A DNA stretch of 10,563 bases, taken from NCBI GenBank assembly GCA_020442095.1, contig JAGRKY010000103.1, forward strand, positions 1 to 10,563, written 5' to 3'. Made by a program: the position numbers and the translations under genes. Position 1 is the first letter of the stretch. Every line of letters starts with the position of its first letter. This stretch comes from Bauldia sp. (lineage in GTDB: Bacteria; Pseudomonadota; Alphaproteobacteria; Rhizobiales; Kaistiaceae). Below are positions 1-8,083 of this stretch, in pieces. Below the pieces are notes generated by a model, which saw only the letters and a list, made by a program, of their open reading frames with translations, did not search any database and was not told the DNA's origin.

Positions 1-645
1 GATCTCGGCGTCATCGACCGGAACCTGGTGGTCGTCCACGCCATGCTCGCCACCGCCCGCGAGATCGCGCTTCTCGGCGAAGGCCGTGCCTCGGTCGCCC
101 ATTCCGCCGTCGAATGCGCCAACATCCTCGCACGCGTCCCCGACGTCCCGGCGATGCGCGCCGCCGGCATCACCGTTGGCCTCGGCTGCGACAACGCGGT
201 CAACGACATGTTCATCGTCATGCATTCGGCGTGGCTGCTCCACACCGCCACCCGCGGCATCGACGCCTATGACGCCGAGACCCTCGACGAGGTCGACGTC
301 TTCGCCATGGCGACCAGCGAGGCTGCCCGCGCCCTCGGTCTCGAGGCGACGCGCGGGTCGCTCGAGCCCGGCAAGGGTGCGGACCTTGTCGTCCTCGACG
401 GCAGCGCTGCTCATCTCGGCCCGGTGCAGGATCTCGTGCCCGAGTTGGTGCGCTTCGGCTCGCGCGCCGAGGTGAAGACCGTGATGGTCGCCGGCCGGAC
501 CGTTGTCGAGAACGGCGAGCACGCCAGCATCGATCTCGCCGCGCTCCGCGCCGAGGCCGCCGGCATCGCCGGCCGACTCGACAGTCTCGTCACCCCGCGC
601 CGCTATCGCCCGCCGTCGGGGCGGCGCCGCTGCCTGTGTGGTTGA
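1..645 (+). CDS. Amidohydrolase, ATZ/TRZ or MTA/SAH deaminase-like, C-terminal part (5' truncated by window)
   Basis: Metal-dependent hydrolase of the amidohydrolase superfamily, predicted cytosolic. The family hydrolyses amino or chloro groups on purine- or triazine-like rings, or related C-N bonds. The frame is open from base 1, so the N-terminal half, with the first HxH metal motif, lies outside the window. Numbering from base 1, the visible 214 residues include a conserved His in VVHAM (12), a second His in VAHSAVECAN (33) and the metal/catalytic Asp in GLGCDN (63). The usual C-terminal strand returns in EPGKGADLVVLDG and VMVAGRTVVENG. The segment after His33 reads SAVECAN where many members have a CPxSN-type motif, so the substrate pocket may differ. 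It converges tail to tail with the permease ending at 652, so it is transcribed separately from the minus-strand genes. The exact substrate cannot be named. Confidence 0.85.
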   Translation, partial: DLGVIDRNLVVVHAMLATAREIALLGEGRASVAHSAVECANILARVPDVPAMRAAGITVGLGCDNAVNDMFIVMHSAWLLHTATRGIDAYDAETLDEVDVFAMATSEAARALGLEATRGSLEPGKGADLVVLDGSAAHLGPVQDLVPELVRFGSRAEVKTVMVAGRTVVENGEHASIDLAALRAEAAGIAGRLDSLVTPRRYRPPSGRRRCLCG

Positions 646-651
646 GCCGGG

Positions 652-1647
652 TCAGCCGAGCCGCACCCGCGGGTCGGCCCAGCTCTGCAGGACATCGACC
701 ACGATGTTGACGATCACGTAGAAGGCGCCGAACACCACCGCGACGCCGAGCACCGCCGGCAGGTCCGAGCTGTCGAAGGCCTGGACGGTGTAGAGGCCGA
801 GACCGGGCCAGGCGAAGATGCGCTCGACGATGAGAAGGTTGGCGAAGAGCAGGCCGATCTGCAGGCCGACCATCGCAAGGGGCGCGGCCGCGGCATTGCG
901 GACGCCGTGGCGGAGGATCACGCGCCGTTCGGTGAGGCCGTTGCCGCGCGCGGTGCGGATATAGGGCTGGCGAAGCACCGCCACGAGCGAGCCGTGAAGC
1001 GACCGCGCGACCGCGACGGCGATCGGCAGGGCGAGGGCCGTGGCGGGCAGGATGAGGTGGGCGATGGCATTGCCGACGACGTCGAGCCGGCCCTGGATCA
1101 GCCCGTCGAGCACCAGCAGCCCGGTCGGACCGGCGTCGAAGCCGCGGATCGACAATCGGCCGGCGCCGGGCAGCCAGCCGAGGTCGAACCAGAAGATCAA
1201 CGTCAGGAGCAGTGCCGTCAGGAAGATCGGCAGCGAGCCGGCGGCCATGAGCAACAGGCGAAGCCCGTCCGTTCGCCGCCTGAGGCTCTGGACCACCGCG
1301 ACCAGCGAGCCGGCCGCGACACCGAGGATCAGCGCCCAGATCATCAGCTCGATCGAGGCCGGGGCGTAGCGGGCGAGGTCCTCGGCGATCGGCTTGCGGG
1401 TCCGCACCGAGGTGCCGAGATCGCCCTCGACGAGACCGGCGACGAAGCGGCCGTACTGGACGGGGAGGGGATCGTTGAGCCCCATCTCCTCGCGCATCCT
1501 GTCGACGACCTCGACCGGCGCGTTCGGGCCCGCCAGCGCCCGTACCGGATCGGTCGGCACGACGCGCTGCAGGCAGAAGACGATGAAGGTCATCGTCAGG
1601 AGGATGAGGACAAGGGCGACCAGCCGCCGGGCGAGGAAGACGAGCAC
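652..1647 (-). CDS. DppB-like ABC transporter permease (peptide/opine/nickel family)
   Basis: Inner-membrane subunit of a type I ABC importer of the dipeptide/oligopeptide/nickel family, 331 residues, a normal length. The N-terminus (LVFLARRLVALVLILLTM) is the typical first membrane span, followed by the periplasmic stretch with the DPVRAL and GLNDPLPVQYGRF motifs seen in DppB/OppB. Further spans lie near residues 99-121, 130-153, 188-206, 240-262 and 287-310. The EAA coupling loop is around 219-240 (YIRTARGNGLTERRVILRHG). The frame stays open into the preceding gene, but homology begins at a GTG (1647..1645) two bases after the TAG of the DppC-like gene, so I chose that start. It is the last gene of the minus-strand run. 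Its stop lies 6 nt from the stop of the convergent amidohydrolase, which leaves no room for a separate terminator between them. Confidence 0.9.
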   Translation of the reverse strand: MLVFLARRLVALVLILLTMTFIVFCLQRVVPTDPVRALAGPNAPVEVVDRMREEMGLNDPLPVQYGRFVAGLVEGDLGTSVRTRKPIAEDLARYAPASIELMIWALILGVAAGSLVAVVQSLRRRTDGLRLLLMAAGSLPIFLTALLLTLIFWFDLGWLPGAGRLSIRGFDAGPTGLLVLDGLIQGRLDVVGNAIAHLILPATALALPIAVAVARSLHGSLVAVLRQPYIRTARGNGLTERRVILRHGVRNAAAAPLAMVGLQIGLLFANLLIVERIFAWPGLGLYTVQAFDSSDLPAVLGVAVVFGAFYVIVNIVVDVLQSWADPRVRLG

Positions 1648-1649
1648 GG

Positions 1650-2504
1650 CTAGACGCTCTTCAGGGCCGCCCGGACGCCGTCTCCGGCGAAATTGGCGGC
1701 CAGGCACATGACGAAGATGACTGCCGCCGGGAGGATCGGCAGCCACCAGAAGACGGTGAGGTTCTCGACGGCGCGCGCCGTCATCGCGCCGAGCTCGGGC
1801 GCCGGCGCCGGCATGCCGAGGCCGAGGAAGGAGAAGAGCGACAGCATCAGGATGACGTTGGCGACATCGAGGGTCGCGGCGACGAGCAGCGAGGGGATCG
1901 CGCCGGGAAGGAGGTAGAAGACGAGGAGCCGCGTGCCCCGGACCCCGGCAAGCCGGGCCGCCACGACATGCGGCCGCACCACCTGGGCCTTGATCTCCGC
2001 CCGGGAAATCCGCGCGTACCACGGCCACCAGAAGATGGTGATGGCGAGCATGGTGTTGACGAGGCCCGGGCCGAGCGCCGCGACGACGGCGAGGGCGATC
2101 AGCGTCGAGGGGAGGACAAGGAAGACCTCGGTCAACCGCTGCAAGCCGGAATCGACGATGCCGCCGACGGCGCCGGAAATCACGCCGACGATAGTGCCGA
2201 TGACCAGCCCGGCGAGGATGATGCCGATGCCGGGAAGCCAGGTGAGGCGAATGCCGAGGATGACTCGCGAGAACAGGTCCCGGCCGATCTCGTCGGTACC
2301 GAAGGGGTGGGCGAGGGACGGCGGCTGGAATTCGGGGGCGACGCGGATTTGCGGGTCATAAGGGACGATCAGCGGCGCGAAGATAGCGATGAGGGTGATC
2401 GCGAGCAGCGCGAAGACGCCGATCCGCTCGATCATTCCCATTCGCGACAGCCAGGCGAAGGGACGGGCCTTGCGGGTTTCGATGGTCGTAGGGACAGCGG
2501 TCAT
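1650..2504 (-). CDS. DppC-like ABC transporter permease
   Basis: Second inner-membrane subunit of the Dpp/Opp-type importer, 284 residues. It begins with a cytosolic leader of about 25 residues and a first span near 28-47 (IGVFALLAITLIAIFAPLIV). The family hallmark HPFGTDEIGRDLFSR follows at 66-80. The remaining spans lie near 87-112, 130-160, 203-230 and 255-275. The EAA loop (HVVAARLAGVRGTRLLVFYLLP) occupies about 179-200 and should dock on the fused ATPase encoded just upstream. The ATG at 2504 is 3 nt after the ATPase stop, and the DppB-like GTG follows 2 nt after this gene's TAG, so all three are translated from one mRNA. The sequence gives no clue to the substrate. Permeases of this family serve peptides, opines, nickel, glutathione and oligosaccharides. 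Confidence 0.92.
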   Translation of the reverse strand: MTAVPTTIETRKARPFAWLSRMGMIERIGVFALLAITLIAIFAPLIVPYDPQIRVAPEFQPPSLAHPFGTDEIGRDLFSRVILGIRLTWLPGIGIILAGLVIGTIVGVISGAVGGIVDSGLQRLTEVFLVLPSTLIALAVVAALGPGLVNTMLAITIFWWPWYARISRAEIKAQVVRPHVVAARLAGVRGTRLLVFYLLPGAIPSLLVAATLDVANVILMLSLFSFLGLGMPAPAPELGAMTARAVENLTVFWWLPILPAAVIFVMCLAANFAGDGVRAALKSV

Positions 2505-2507
2505 GGC

Positions 2508-4274
2508 TCAGGCCGCCCCTGGCGCCGGGACGGCGGCCAGCAGGTCGCGGGTGTAGTCCTCGCGCGGCGTGGAGACGACGGTGTCGGCCGTTCCTTCCTC
2601 GACGATCCGTCCGCTCCGCATGACGATGATGCGGTCGGCGATGAAACGGGCCGCGGCCAGATCGTGGGTGACAAAGAGCATCGGCATGCCCATCCGGCGG
2701 CGCAGCTCGCCGAGGAGGTTCAGGGTCTGCGCGGCCGACGACATGTCCATGGCGCTGATCGGCTCGTCGCAGAGGAGGAGGCTTGGCGGCACGACGATGG
2801 CGCGCGCGACGGCGACCCGTTGGCATTGCCCGCCGGAAAGTTCGCTCGGCCGCGCATCGGCGAAGGCGCCGTCGAGCCCGACGGTCTCGAGCGCGGCGAT
2901 AACCCGCGCGCGCCGTTCCGCGCGGTTCTTCCCGGCCATGCGGAGGCGTTCGCCGATCTGCTCGCCGGCGGTCAGCCAGGGCGTCAGCGAGGCGGTGGCA
3001 TCCTGGAAGATCATCTGCGGCGGCTCGGAATCGCCGAGCGCCACGTCACCGGTGTCCGGTTCGATCAGGCCCGCGGCGAGACGGAGGACGGTCGACTTGC
3101 CCGAGCCGCTCTCGCCGACGAGCGCGACGGCCTCGCCGCGTTCGACGCGGAAGGTCACGCCGGAAAGGGCCTCGAGGTAGCGCCGCCGGCCGAAGACGCC
3201 AGCGCGGCCGAGCGCGAAGGTCTTGCCGACATTGGCGAATTCGAGCGCGAAGCCGGGCCTGACCGGCGCCATGGCCGGCCACGCGGCCGTTGCTTCCTCC
3301 TGCGCGGCGATCGCCCGGCTGCGGTCAGCGAAGAAGCAGGCGACGCTTCCCGGCTGGCCGTCGACCACGCGGAGCGGCGGGCGCTCGGACCGGCAGACGG
3401 CTTCCGCGAGATGGCAGCGCGGCGCGAAGCGGCAAGCGTCGTCGGCGCCGAAAGTGTTGGGCGGGTCGCCGGAAAGGGGGCGGAGCGGCCGGCTCTTGTC
3501 CGCGTCGAGATCGAAGCGGGCCATGAGAAGGCCTTGCGTATAGGGGTGCCGGGGACGGGTGAGCATCGCGTCGGTCGGGCCGATTTCGGCGACGCGGCCG
3601 CCATAGAGCACGACGACGCGATCGGCGAGCACCGAGGCGACGCCGAGATCGTGGGTGATGAAGAGGACGGCCGTGCCTTCCTCGCGGCAGAGCGTCCGGA
3701 TGAGGTCGAGGATCTGGGCCTGGACCGTGACGTCGAGCGCGGTCGTCGGCTCGTCGGCGATGAGAAGGGCGGGGCGCGCCGACATCGCCATGGCGATCAG
3801 CACCCGCTGGCGCTGGCCGCCCGACAGCGCGTGCGGATAGGCGGCAACGATGCGGGCCGGGTCGGGAAGCCCGATGCGGGTCAGCCAGTCGGGTATCTCG
3901 GCGGGATCGCGGGCGGCCTCGCGCATCTGGGCGCCGATCGTCATGGTCGGGTCGAGGGCGCCCATCGGGTCCTGCGACACGGCACGGACGGTGCGGTGCC
4001 GGAGCTCCCTCAGCCGCGCCGGCCGCGCGCCGACCACCTCCTCGCTGGCGAGGAGGATCGAGCCTTCGACCTTCGGCTCGCTGGCATCCGGCAGCAGCCC
4101 CTGGATCGCGAGGCCGAGCGTCGACTTGCCCGAACCGCTCTCGCCGACCAGCGCGACGATCTCGCCCGCGCCGAGGGAGAGCGCGACGTTGTCGAGGACG
4201 CGGTTTGCACGGCCGTCGCGGTGCAGCACCACCGACAGGGCGTCGATGTCGACGACCGGGCGGGTGTCAGTCAT
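2508..4274 (-). CDS. Fused DppD-DppF-type ABC transporter ATPase (two nucleotide-binding domains)
   Basis: A single 588-residue protein that supplies both ATPase domains of the Dpp-type importer. Domain 1 has Walker A GESGSGKS (44-51), Q-loop Gln101, signature LSGGQRQR (150-157), Walker B LLIADE (170-175) and the switch His208. It is followed by the oligopeptide-family C-terminal module: HPYTQGLL (243-250) and cysteines 281, 287, 294 and 313. Domain 2 has Walker [10 protein letters not shown] (387-395), Gln424, signature LSGGQCQR (479-486, Cys in place of the usual Arg), Walker B LLLCDE and His537. Domain 2 is compact: the stretch between Walker A and the Q-loop is short, the D-loop reads SAMD rather than SALD, and the Cys-containing tail is absent. 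The ATG overlaps the lactonase-like gene by 8 nt (ATGACTGA), and I see no strong Shine-Dalgarno, so translation is probably coupled. Fusions of this kind are known in rhizobia and actinobacteria. Confidence 0.93.
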   Translation of the reverse strand: MTDTRPVVDIDALSVVLHRDGRANRVLDNVALSLGAGEIVALVGESGSGKSTLGLAIQGLLPDASEPKVEGSILLASEEVVGARPARLRELRHRTVRAVSQDPMGALDPTMTIGAQMREAARDPAEIPDWLTRIGLPDPARIVAAYPHALSGGQRQRVLIAMAMSARPALLIADEPTTALDVTVQAQILDLIRTLCREEGTAVLFITHDLGVASVLADRVVVLYGGRVAEIGPTDAMLTRPRHPYTQGLLMARFDLDADKSRPLRPLSGDPPNTFGADDACRFAPRCHLAEAVCRSERPPLRVVDGQPGSVACFFADRSRAIAAQEEATAAWPAMAPVRPGFALEFANVGKTFALGRAGVFGRRRYLEALSGVTFRVERGEAVALVGESGSGKSTVLRLAAGLIEPDTGDVALGDSEPPQMIFQDATASLTPWLTAGEQIGERLRMAGKNRAERRARVIAALETVGLDGAFADARPSELSGGQCQRVAVARAIVVPPSLLLCDEPISAMDMSSAAQTLNLLGELRRRMGMPMLFVTHDLAAARFIADRIIVMRSGRIVEEGTADTVVSTPREDYTRDLLAAVPAPGAA

Positions 4275-5055
4275 AGCAGTCCGGCGCCAGCCTGATGCGC
4301 TGGACCTGGTCGGGATCGTGGGTGAGGAGGAGCATCGCGTCCTGTTCGGCGACGATCCGGTTGAGCCGTCGTATGGCGGCGAGGGCCGCCTCGTCGTCGA
4401 CGCTCTCGCCGGGAAGGATCTCCTGCTCGAAATTCTCCATCAGGTCGCCGACATCCGCCGCGAGGACCACCGTTCCGGTCTGGGGAAGCTCGACGACCAG
4501 CGACTGGTGGCCCGGCGAATGGCCGCGCGTATCGAGGATCTGCAGGCCGGACATGACGTCGAAATCGCCGTCGATCAGATGCCAGTCGATGTCGGGGAAA
4601 TCGTAGTCGGACGGGAACCACGACGGCCTCGCCTTGCCGCTGAAGGCGTAGTCGTATTCCCGGCGCTGGATCGTCACCCGGGCGTGGCGGAGGTGCTTGA
4701 GGTGGCCGCTGTGGTCGGCATGGAGGTGGCTGAGGATCACGTGGCCGATATCGGCGAAGGAGATGCCGATCGCGGCGAGCTGGGAGGCGAGGTCATGGCT
4801 CGGCCGGACGACGGGCGGCGGGTCCCAGCCCTTGGACGTGTAGAGCTCGGTCAGCCGCGGCTCCCGGAGGTTGGCGGCGTCGAGGCCGGTGTCGAACAGC
4901 ACCCAGCCCTCGGTCGTGTCCAACAAATAGGCAGTGATCGGGACGCTGATGATGAAGCGCTCGCCGCGGTCGCGGGTCGAGATCGTCTTCGGGATGATCT
5001 CGAATCCGCAGAGCAGGACGAAAAGCCGTTTGATGGCGGTCACAAGTCTTTCCAT
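4267..5055 (-). CDS. Metallo-beta-lactamase-fold hydrolase, N-acyl homoserine lactonase (AiiA)-like
   Basis: Predicted cytosolic dinuclear-zinc hydrolase of 262 residues. The metal set is complete: the HLHADH motif (H110, H112, D114, H115), H183 in GHSPGHQ, D201 in AADVGD and H246 in LLTHD. The order and spacing match AiiA-type lactonases, as do the NFEQE segment and the C-terminal THD...AP ending. The active-site Tyr that AiiA carries three residues after the bridging Asp (Tyr194, from memory) is Asp204 here, so AHL turnover should not be assumed; another lactone or ester is possible. An upstream in-frame ATG at 5163 would add 36 Pro/Ala/Ser-rich residues with no family similarity. I prefer Met at 5055 because the family N-terminus (KRLFVLLCG) starts there, although neither start has a good Shine-Dalgarno. 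The 3' end overlaps the fused ATPase by 8 nt, tying it to the Dpp-type transporter. Confidence 0.85.
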   Translation of the reverse strand: MERLVTAIKRLFVLLCGFEIIPKTISTRDRGERFIISVPITAYLLDTTEGWVLFDTGLDAANLREPRLTELYTSKGWDPPPVVRPSHDLASQLAAIGISFADIGHVILSHLHADHSGHLKHLRHARVTIQRREYDYAFSGKARPSWFPSDYDFPDIDWHLIDGDFDVMSGLQILDTRGHSPGHQSLVVELPQTGTVVLAADVGDLMENFEQEILPGESVDDEAALAAIRRLNRIVAEQDAMLLLTHDPDQVQRIRLAPDCYD

Positions 5056-5203
5056 TCCGGCCGCTTCGCTCACCGAAGGCGCCGGCCGTGTTGTCGGCGG
5101 GCCGCCGATTTCGGGCGGCGGTGCCAAGGCATGCGACGAATGAAAAGGCAATTGCCGTGCCATGGGCGGACAGCCGCCGGGGCATTGGCGACGCCGTAAA
5201 GTG
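5056..5203. other. Gap between PotC-like and lactonase-like genes
   Basis: These 148 nt form the longest gap inside the minus-strand run if the lactonase-like protein starts at 5055; it is only 40 nt if the ATG at 5163 is used. The gap contains GC-rich inverted repeats around 5094..5119 (TCGGCGG-G-CCGCCGA, and GCCGCC paired with GGCGGC across a 7-nt loop). No T-run follows on the minus strand, so I do not call a terminator. I see no convincing -35/-10 pair. It is the most likely place for a transcriptional break or a processing site between the Pot-type and Dpp-type halves. Confidence 0.4.
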
Positions 5204-6004
5204 CTACCGCTTGTCGGCGGCGACGCTCGCCTTGTCGCGGCGGGTCGCCAGCCAGATCAGGAGCAGCGAGGTGGCGAGTATCAGCGTCGCCAGCGCGTTG
5301 ATCGACGGCGAGAAGCCGGTCCGCATCATCGCCCAGAGCATGATCGGCAAGGTGTTCTGGTCGCCGACGAGGAAGAGGCTGATCAGCGTCTCGTCGAAGG
5401 AGAGCGTGAAGGCGAGGATCGCGGCGACGCCGATCGCGCCGCGGATCTGCGGCAGGATCACGCGCCAGAAGGTCTGCATCGGCGTCGCGCCGAGATCCAT
5501 CGCCGCCTCGATATGGCTGCGGCCCATCTGGACGAGGCGGTTGTGGATCATCCGGTAGACGATGGCGAGGACGAAGAGCGAGTGGCCGATGATCACGGCG
5601 GCAAGGCCGGTCGGGACGCCGATCTCGCGCAGGAAGACGAGGAGCGAGAGCCCGACGACGAGCGGCGGCAGGACGAAGGGGAGGACGATCAGCAGGTCGA
5701 GGGCGATGGCGCCCCGACGGTGGGTCCAGAACTGGAAGAGGGCGAGGAGGATCGACAAGGCGATGGCGACGAAGACGCTCGCGAAGCCGACGATCAGCGT
5801 GTTGATCATCGAATCGACGATCTGGCGGTTGTCGAAGACGCCCGCGTACCATTGGAGGGTCGGGGCGGCGAAATCGAAGTTGCCGTGGTCGTCGAGATAG
5901 AAGGAGCCGAGGACGACGATGACGACCGGCGCGAGCAGGGCGACGAGGAGGAAGACGAAGAACACCGACAGGACGAAGAGGACGAGGCGCTCGACGGTGC
6001 TCAC
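5204..6004 (-). CDS. PotC-like ABC transporter permease
   Basis: Inner-membrane subunit of a spermidine/putrescine-family (PotBC) ABC importer, 266 residues. A first span lies near residues 6-30 (ERLVLFVLSVFFVFLLVALL). The periplasmic stretch TLQWYAGVFDNRQIVDSMIN matches the PotC family. The well-formed EAA loop (EAAMDLGATPMQTFWRVILP) lies near residues 163-182 and is followed by the family's SFDETLISLFLVG segment. The frame is open further upstream, but the GTG at 6004..6002 overlaps the TGA of the PotB-like gene as GTGA, a classical coupled start, and the resulting N-terminus fits the family. A second GTG at 5995 is a possible alternative. It pairs with the PotB-like permease and presumably uses the divergently encoded PotA-like ATPase. 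Confidence 0.93.
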   Translation of the reverse strand: MSTVERLVLFVLSVFFVFLLVALLAPVVIVVLGSFYLDDHGNFDFAAPTLQWYAGVFDNRQIVDSMINTLIVGFASVFVAIALSILLALFQFWTHRRGAIALDLLIVLPFVLPPLVVGLSLLVFLREIGVPTGLAAVIIGHSLFVLAIVYRMIHNRLVQMGRSHIEAAMDLGATPMQTFWRVILPQIRGAIGVAAILAFTLSFDETLISLFLVGDQNTLPIMLWAMMRTGFSPSINALATLILATSLLLIWLATRRDKASVAADKR

Positions 6005-6885
6005 AGCGTCACTCCCGCGCGCCGGCTGATCCAGGTGGCGAGCCCGACGACCGCCAGCGAGACGACGAGGATGGGCGCCGCCATCGATGCGCCGAAAGGC
6101 CATTCATAGGCGAGGCCGAACTGGCTCCAGACCAGCTTGCCATAGGTGAAGCCGCGGGTGCCGCCGACCATCTGCGGCGTGACGAAATCGCCGAGGGCGA
6201 GGACAAAGACGAACATGCCGCCGATCGCGGTGCCGGGAAGGCTGAGCGGGAAGATCACCCGCCAGAAGGTCTGGCCCGGCCGGCCGCCGAGATCGGCCGA
6301 GGCATGGACGAGACTCTGCGGCACGTTGATCAGGCTGGCGTAGATCGGCAGCACGACGAAGGGCAGGTAGACCAGCACCATGGTGAAGAAGACGGCCTGC
6401 TGGTTGAAGAGCAGGGCGCTGATCGGCAGGTCGATGCCGATGGCATCGCCCATCCGCTTGAGAAAGCCGTTGCCGCCGAGCAGGCTCCTGAGCGCATAGA
6501 GCTTGATGATGTAGCTCATGAAGAGCGGTGCGACGAGCAAGGCGAGAAGCACGCCACGCAACGAGCCGCGGGCCCGGGTCACCAGATAGGCGGCGGGATA
6601 GCCGACGAGCAGGTCGAGGAACGCGACGCCGATTGCGATCTGCAGAGTGAGCCAGAAGACCCGGAGATAGATCGGGTCCGACCACCAGCGGATGTAATTG
6701 TTGAAGCTGAGGTCGGCGACGAATTCATTGTCGACCTTCTGGAAGAAGCTGAAGACGAAGAAGGAGGCGATCGGGATCGCGACGAAGACGATCGGCGCCA
6801 GCCAGACGAAGAGCGTGAAGAGGCCGACGCCGCGGTTCCTCGCCCGGATCTGGTCGGGGCCGGAGAGGGCCTGGGCGGTCGTCAT
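6001..6885 (-). CDS. PotB-like ABC transporter permease
   Basis: First permease of the Pot-type importer, 294 residues, inner membrane. A cytosolic N-terminus of about 20 residues leads into a span near 22-47, then the periplasmic segment SFNNYIRWWSDPIYLRVF that is typical of PotB. Further spans follow. The EAA-like loop near 196-218 reads HASADLGGRPGQTFWRVIFP, so the first glutamate of the usual EAA is replaced while the glycine and the hydrophobic end are kept. The segment LGDFVTPQMVGG (about 231-242) is a family hallmark. The ATG at 6885 lies 7 nt after the stop of the enolase-superfamily gene. No strong Shine-Dalgarno is visible, which suggests translation coupled to the upstream gene. 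Its own stop overlaps the PotC-like GTG. Confidence 0.93.
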   Translation of the reverse strand: MTTAQALSGPDQIRARNRGVGLFTLFVWLAPIVFVAIPIASFFVFSFFQKVDNEFVADLSFNNYIRWWSDPIYLRVFWLTLQIAIGVAFLDLLVGYPAAYLVTRARGSLRGVLLALLVAPLFMSYIIKLYALRSLLGGNGFLKRMGDAIGIDLPISALLFNQQAVFFTMVLVYLPFVVLPIYASLINVPQSLVHASADLGGRPGQTFWRVIFPLSLPGTAIGGMFVFVLALGDFVTPQMVGGTRGFTYGKLVWSQFGLAYEWPFGASMAAPILVVSLAVVGLATWISRRAGVTL

Positions 6886-6892
6886 CGGAGGC

Positions 6893-8062
6893 TCACGCGA
6901 CGGTGTAGGATCGGAGGGCCTCCTCGTTCAGTTCGACGCCGAGGCCGGGTTTGCTCGGCAGCGACAGCGCGCCGTCCTCGAAGACCAGGTCCTCGTCGGC
7001 GAGCTCGCGGCGCAACGTCTCGAAACAGAGCTGGCGCGGCAGGTATTCGATGAAGGCGCAGTGGGGGGTGTTGAAGGCGAGGTGGGCGGTGGCGGAGATC
7101 GAGATCGCCGTCTTCCAGCAGTGGGGAACGATGGTCACGCCGCGCTCGGCCGCCATGTCGCAAACGATCTTCGCCTCGGACAGCCCGCCGACCCTCCCCA
7201 CGTCGGGCTGCGCCACCTGAACCTTGCCTAGGTCCATAAGTTCCTTGAATTCGTAGCGGGTGGCAAGCCATTCACCGACCGCGATCTTCATCGGCGCGGC
7301 CTCGGCGACCTTGGCGAGCTCCTCGGTGTCGTCGGACCAGACCGGCGTCTCGAGGAAGAAAAGGTCGAACTCCTTCCAGTCCCTGACGACATCGAGGCAG
7401 CTCTTCGCGTCCGGCCAGAGGTAGCCGACATCGACCATCAGGGTCGGTTCGGGGCCGACGGCGGAGCGGATCGCGGCGACGACCTCGGTGTGGCGGTCGT
7501 AGGATTCGCGCATGCCGCCATGGGCATAGGGGCCGTTCATGATCACTTCGAGCTTCATCGCCTTGAAGCCGAGTTCCTTGGCGGTCAGCGCGTTCTGGAG
7601 GAGCGCCTCGCGGTATTCCTCGTAGCTGTTGCCGGCGGGCAGCAGCGAGGCATAGGGATAGACCTTGTCCTGTCCGACGCCGCCGAGAAGCTCCCAGACC
7701 GGCTTGCCGAGCGCCTTGCCCTTGAGATCCCAGAGCGCCATGTCGACCGCGCCCATGGCGTGGACGACGAGCCCGCGGCGGCCGTTCATCGCGGTGCCCT
7801 TGTACATCCGGTCCCAGATGCCGGCGATGTCGAAGGGATCGGCGCCGATCAGCAGGTCCTTGATGCAGAGCCCCATGGTGTGGGTGCCGGGCGCGGTCAG
7901 CGCGGCCTTGGCCATCCACGGGTTGACGTCGGTCTCCCCGATCCCGCTCACGCCCTCGTCGGTATGGATGATGACGACCAGGTCGTCCTGGGCCGAGGAG
8001 GTCTGCGACGGGTCCATGTTCGGCGCGAGCAGGACATGGATCTCGACATCGGTGATCTTCAT
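6893..8062 (-). CDS. Mandelate racemase/muconate lactonizing enzyme-family protein, acid-sugar dehydratase-like
   Basis: Enolase-superfamily enzyme of 389 residues, predicted cytosolic. The superfamily abstracts the proton next to a carboxylate; members of this subgroup mostly dehydrate or racemise sugar acids. The N-terminal capping domain (1 to about 125) ends in GAVDMALWDLKGKALGKPVWELLGG. The barrel supplies three Mg2+ ligands, D211 (MVDVGYLW), E238 (FLETPVW) and E264 (AVGEW). The His/Asp dyad of the mandelate racemase subgroup is H314 (VPHCWKT) with D287 (QPDVGRVGG). E339 (FIEYLP) closes the site. The strand-2 motif is GFKAMKLE: Lys170 is present, but Glu172 stands where the second Lys of KxK is usual. 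The following GP...GGMRE loop recalls L-rhamnonate dehydratases (from memory). I chose the ATG at 8062, which starts the family's MKITDVEIHV; the open frame beyond it lies over the binding-protein gene. The exact sugar acid is unknown. Confidence 0.9.
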   Translation of the reverse strand: MKITDVEIHVLLAPNMDPSQTSSAQDDLVVIIHTDEGVSGIGETDVNPWMAKAALTAPGTHTMGLCIKDLLIGADPFDIAGIWDRMYKGTAMNGRRGLVVHAMGAVDMALWDLKGKALGKPVWELLGGVGQDKVYPYASLLPAGNSYEEYREALLQNALTAKELGFKAMKLEVIMNGPYAHGGMRESYDRHTEVVAAIRSAVGPEPTLMVDVGYLWPDAKSCLDVVRDWKEFDLFFLETPVWSDDTEELAKVAEAAPMKIAVGEWLATRYEFKELMDLGKVQVAQPDVGRVGGLSEAKIVCDMAAERGVTIVPHCWKTAISISATAHLAFNTPHCAFIEYLPRQLCFETLRRELADEDLVFEDGALSLPSKPGLGVELNEEALRSYTVA

Positions 8063-8083
8063 TTTGGGACTCGTCCGGCGCTG

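Noticed and set aside
646..651. Possible bidirectional terminator between the convergent amidohydrolase and DppB-like genes
   Set aside because: Only 6 nt separate the two stops, and I found no stem followed by a T-run at the junction. Any termination must occur inside the opposing genes or by Rho.
907..1653. 248-codon plus-strand frame opposite the DppB-like gene
   Set aside because: Its product is a polar Glu/Asp/Arg/Gln-rich string; the minus strand here encodes clear membrane spans and an EAA loop.
4267..4274. Frameshift or assembly error at the lactonase/ATPase junction
   Set aside because: The 8-nt overlap ATGACTGA leaves both proteins with complete, family-like ends, so it is an ordinary coupled overlap.
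1968..4295. A 775-codon open frame on the plus strand across the DppC-like and fused ATPase genes
   Set aside because: Its product is a low-complexity, Arg/Asp/Glu/Gly-rich sequence with no domain, and it lies opposite two genes with full family motifs. Such frames arise from strong GC bias at third codon positions.
5094..5119. Intrinsic terminator after the PotC-like gene
   Set aside because: The inverted repeats are short and GC-rich, as expected by chance at this composition, and no T-run follows on the minus strand.
3850..6109. Long plus-strand open frames opposite the lactonase-like and PotC-like genes (3850..5199 and 5162..6109)
   Set aside because: They have the same charged, repetitive composition, no recognisable motifs, and lie antisense to well-supported genes.
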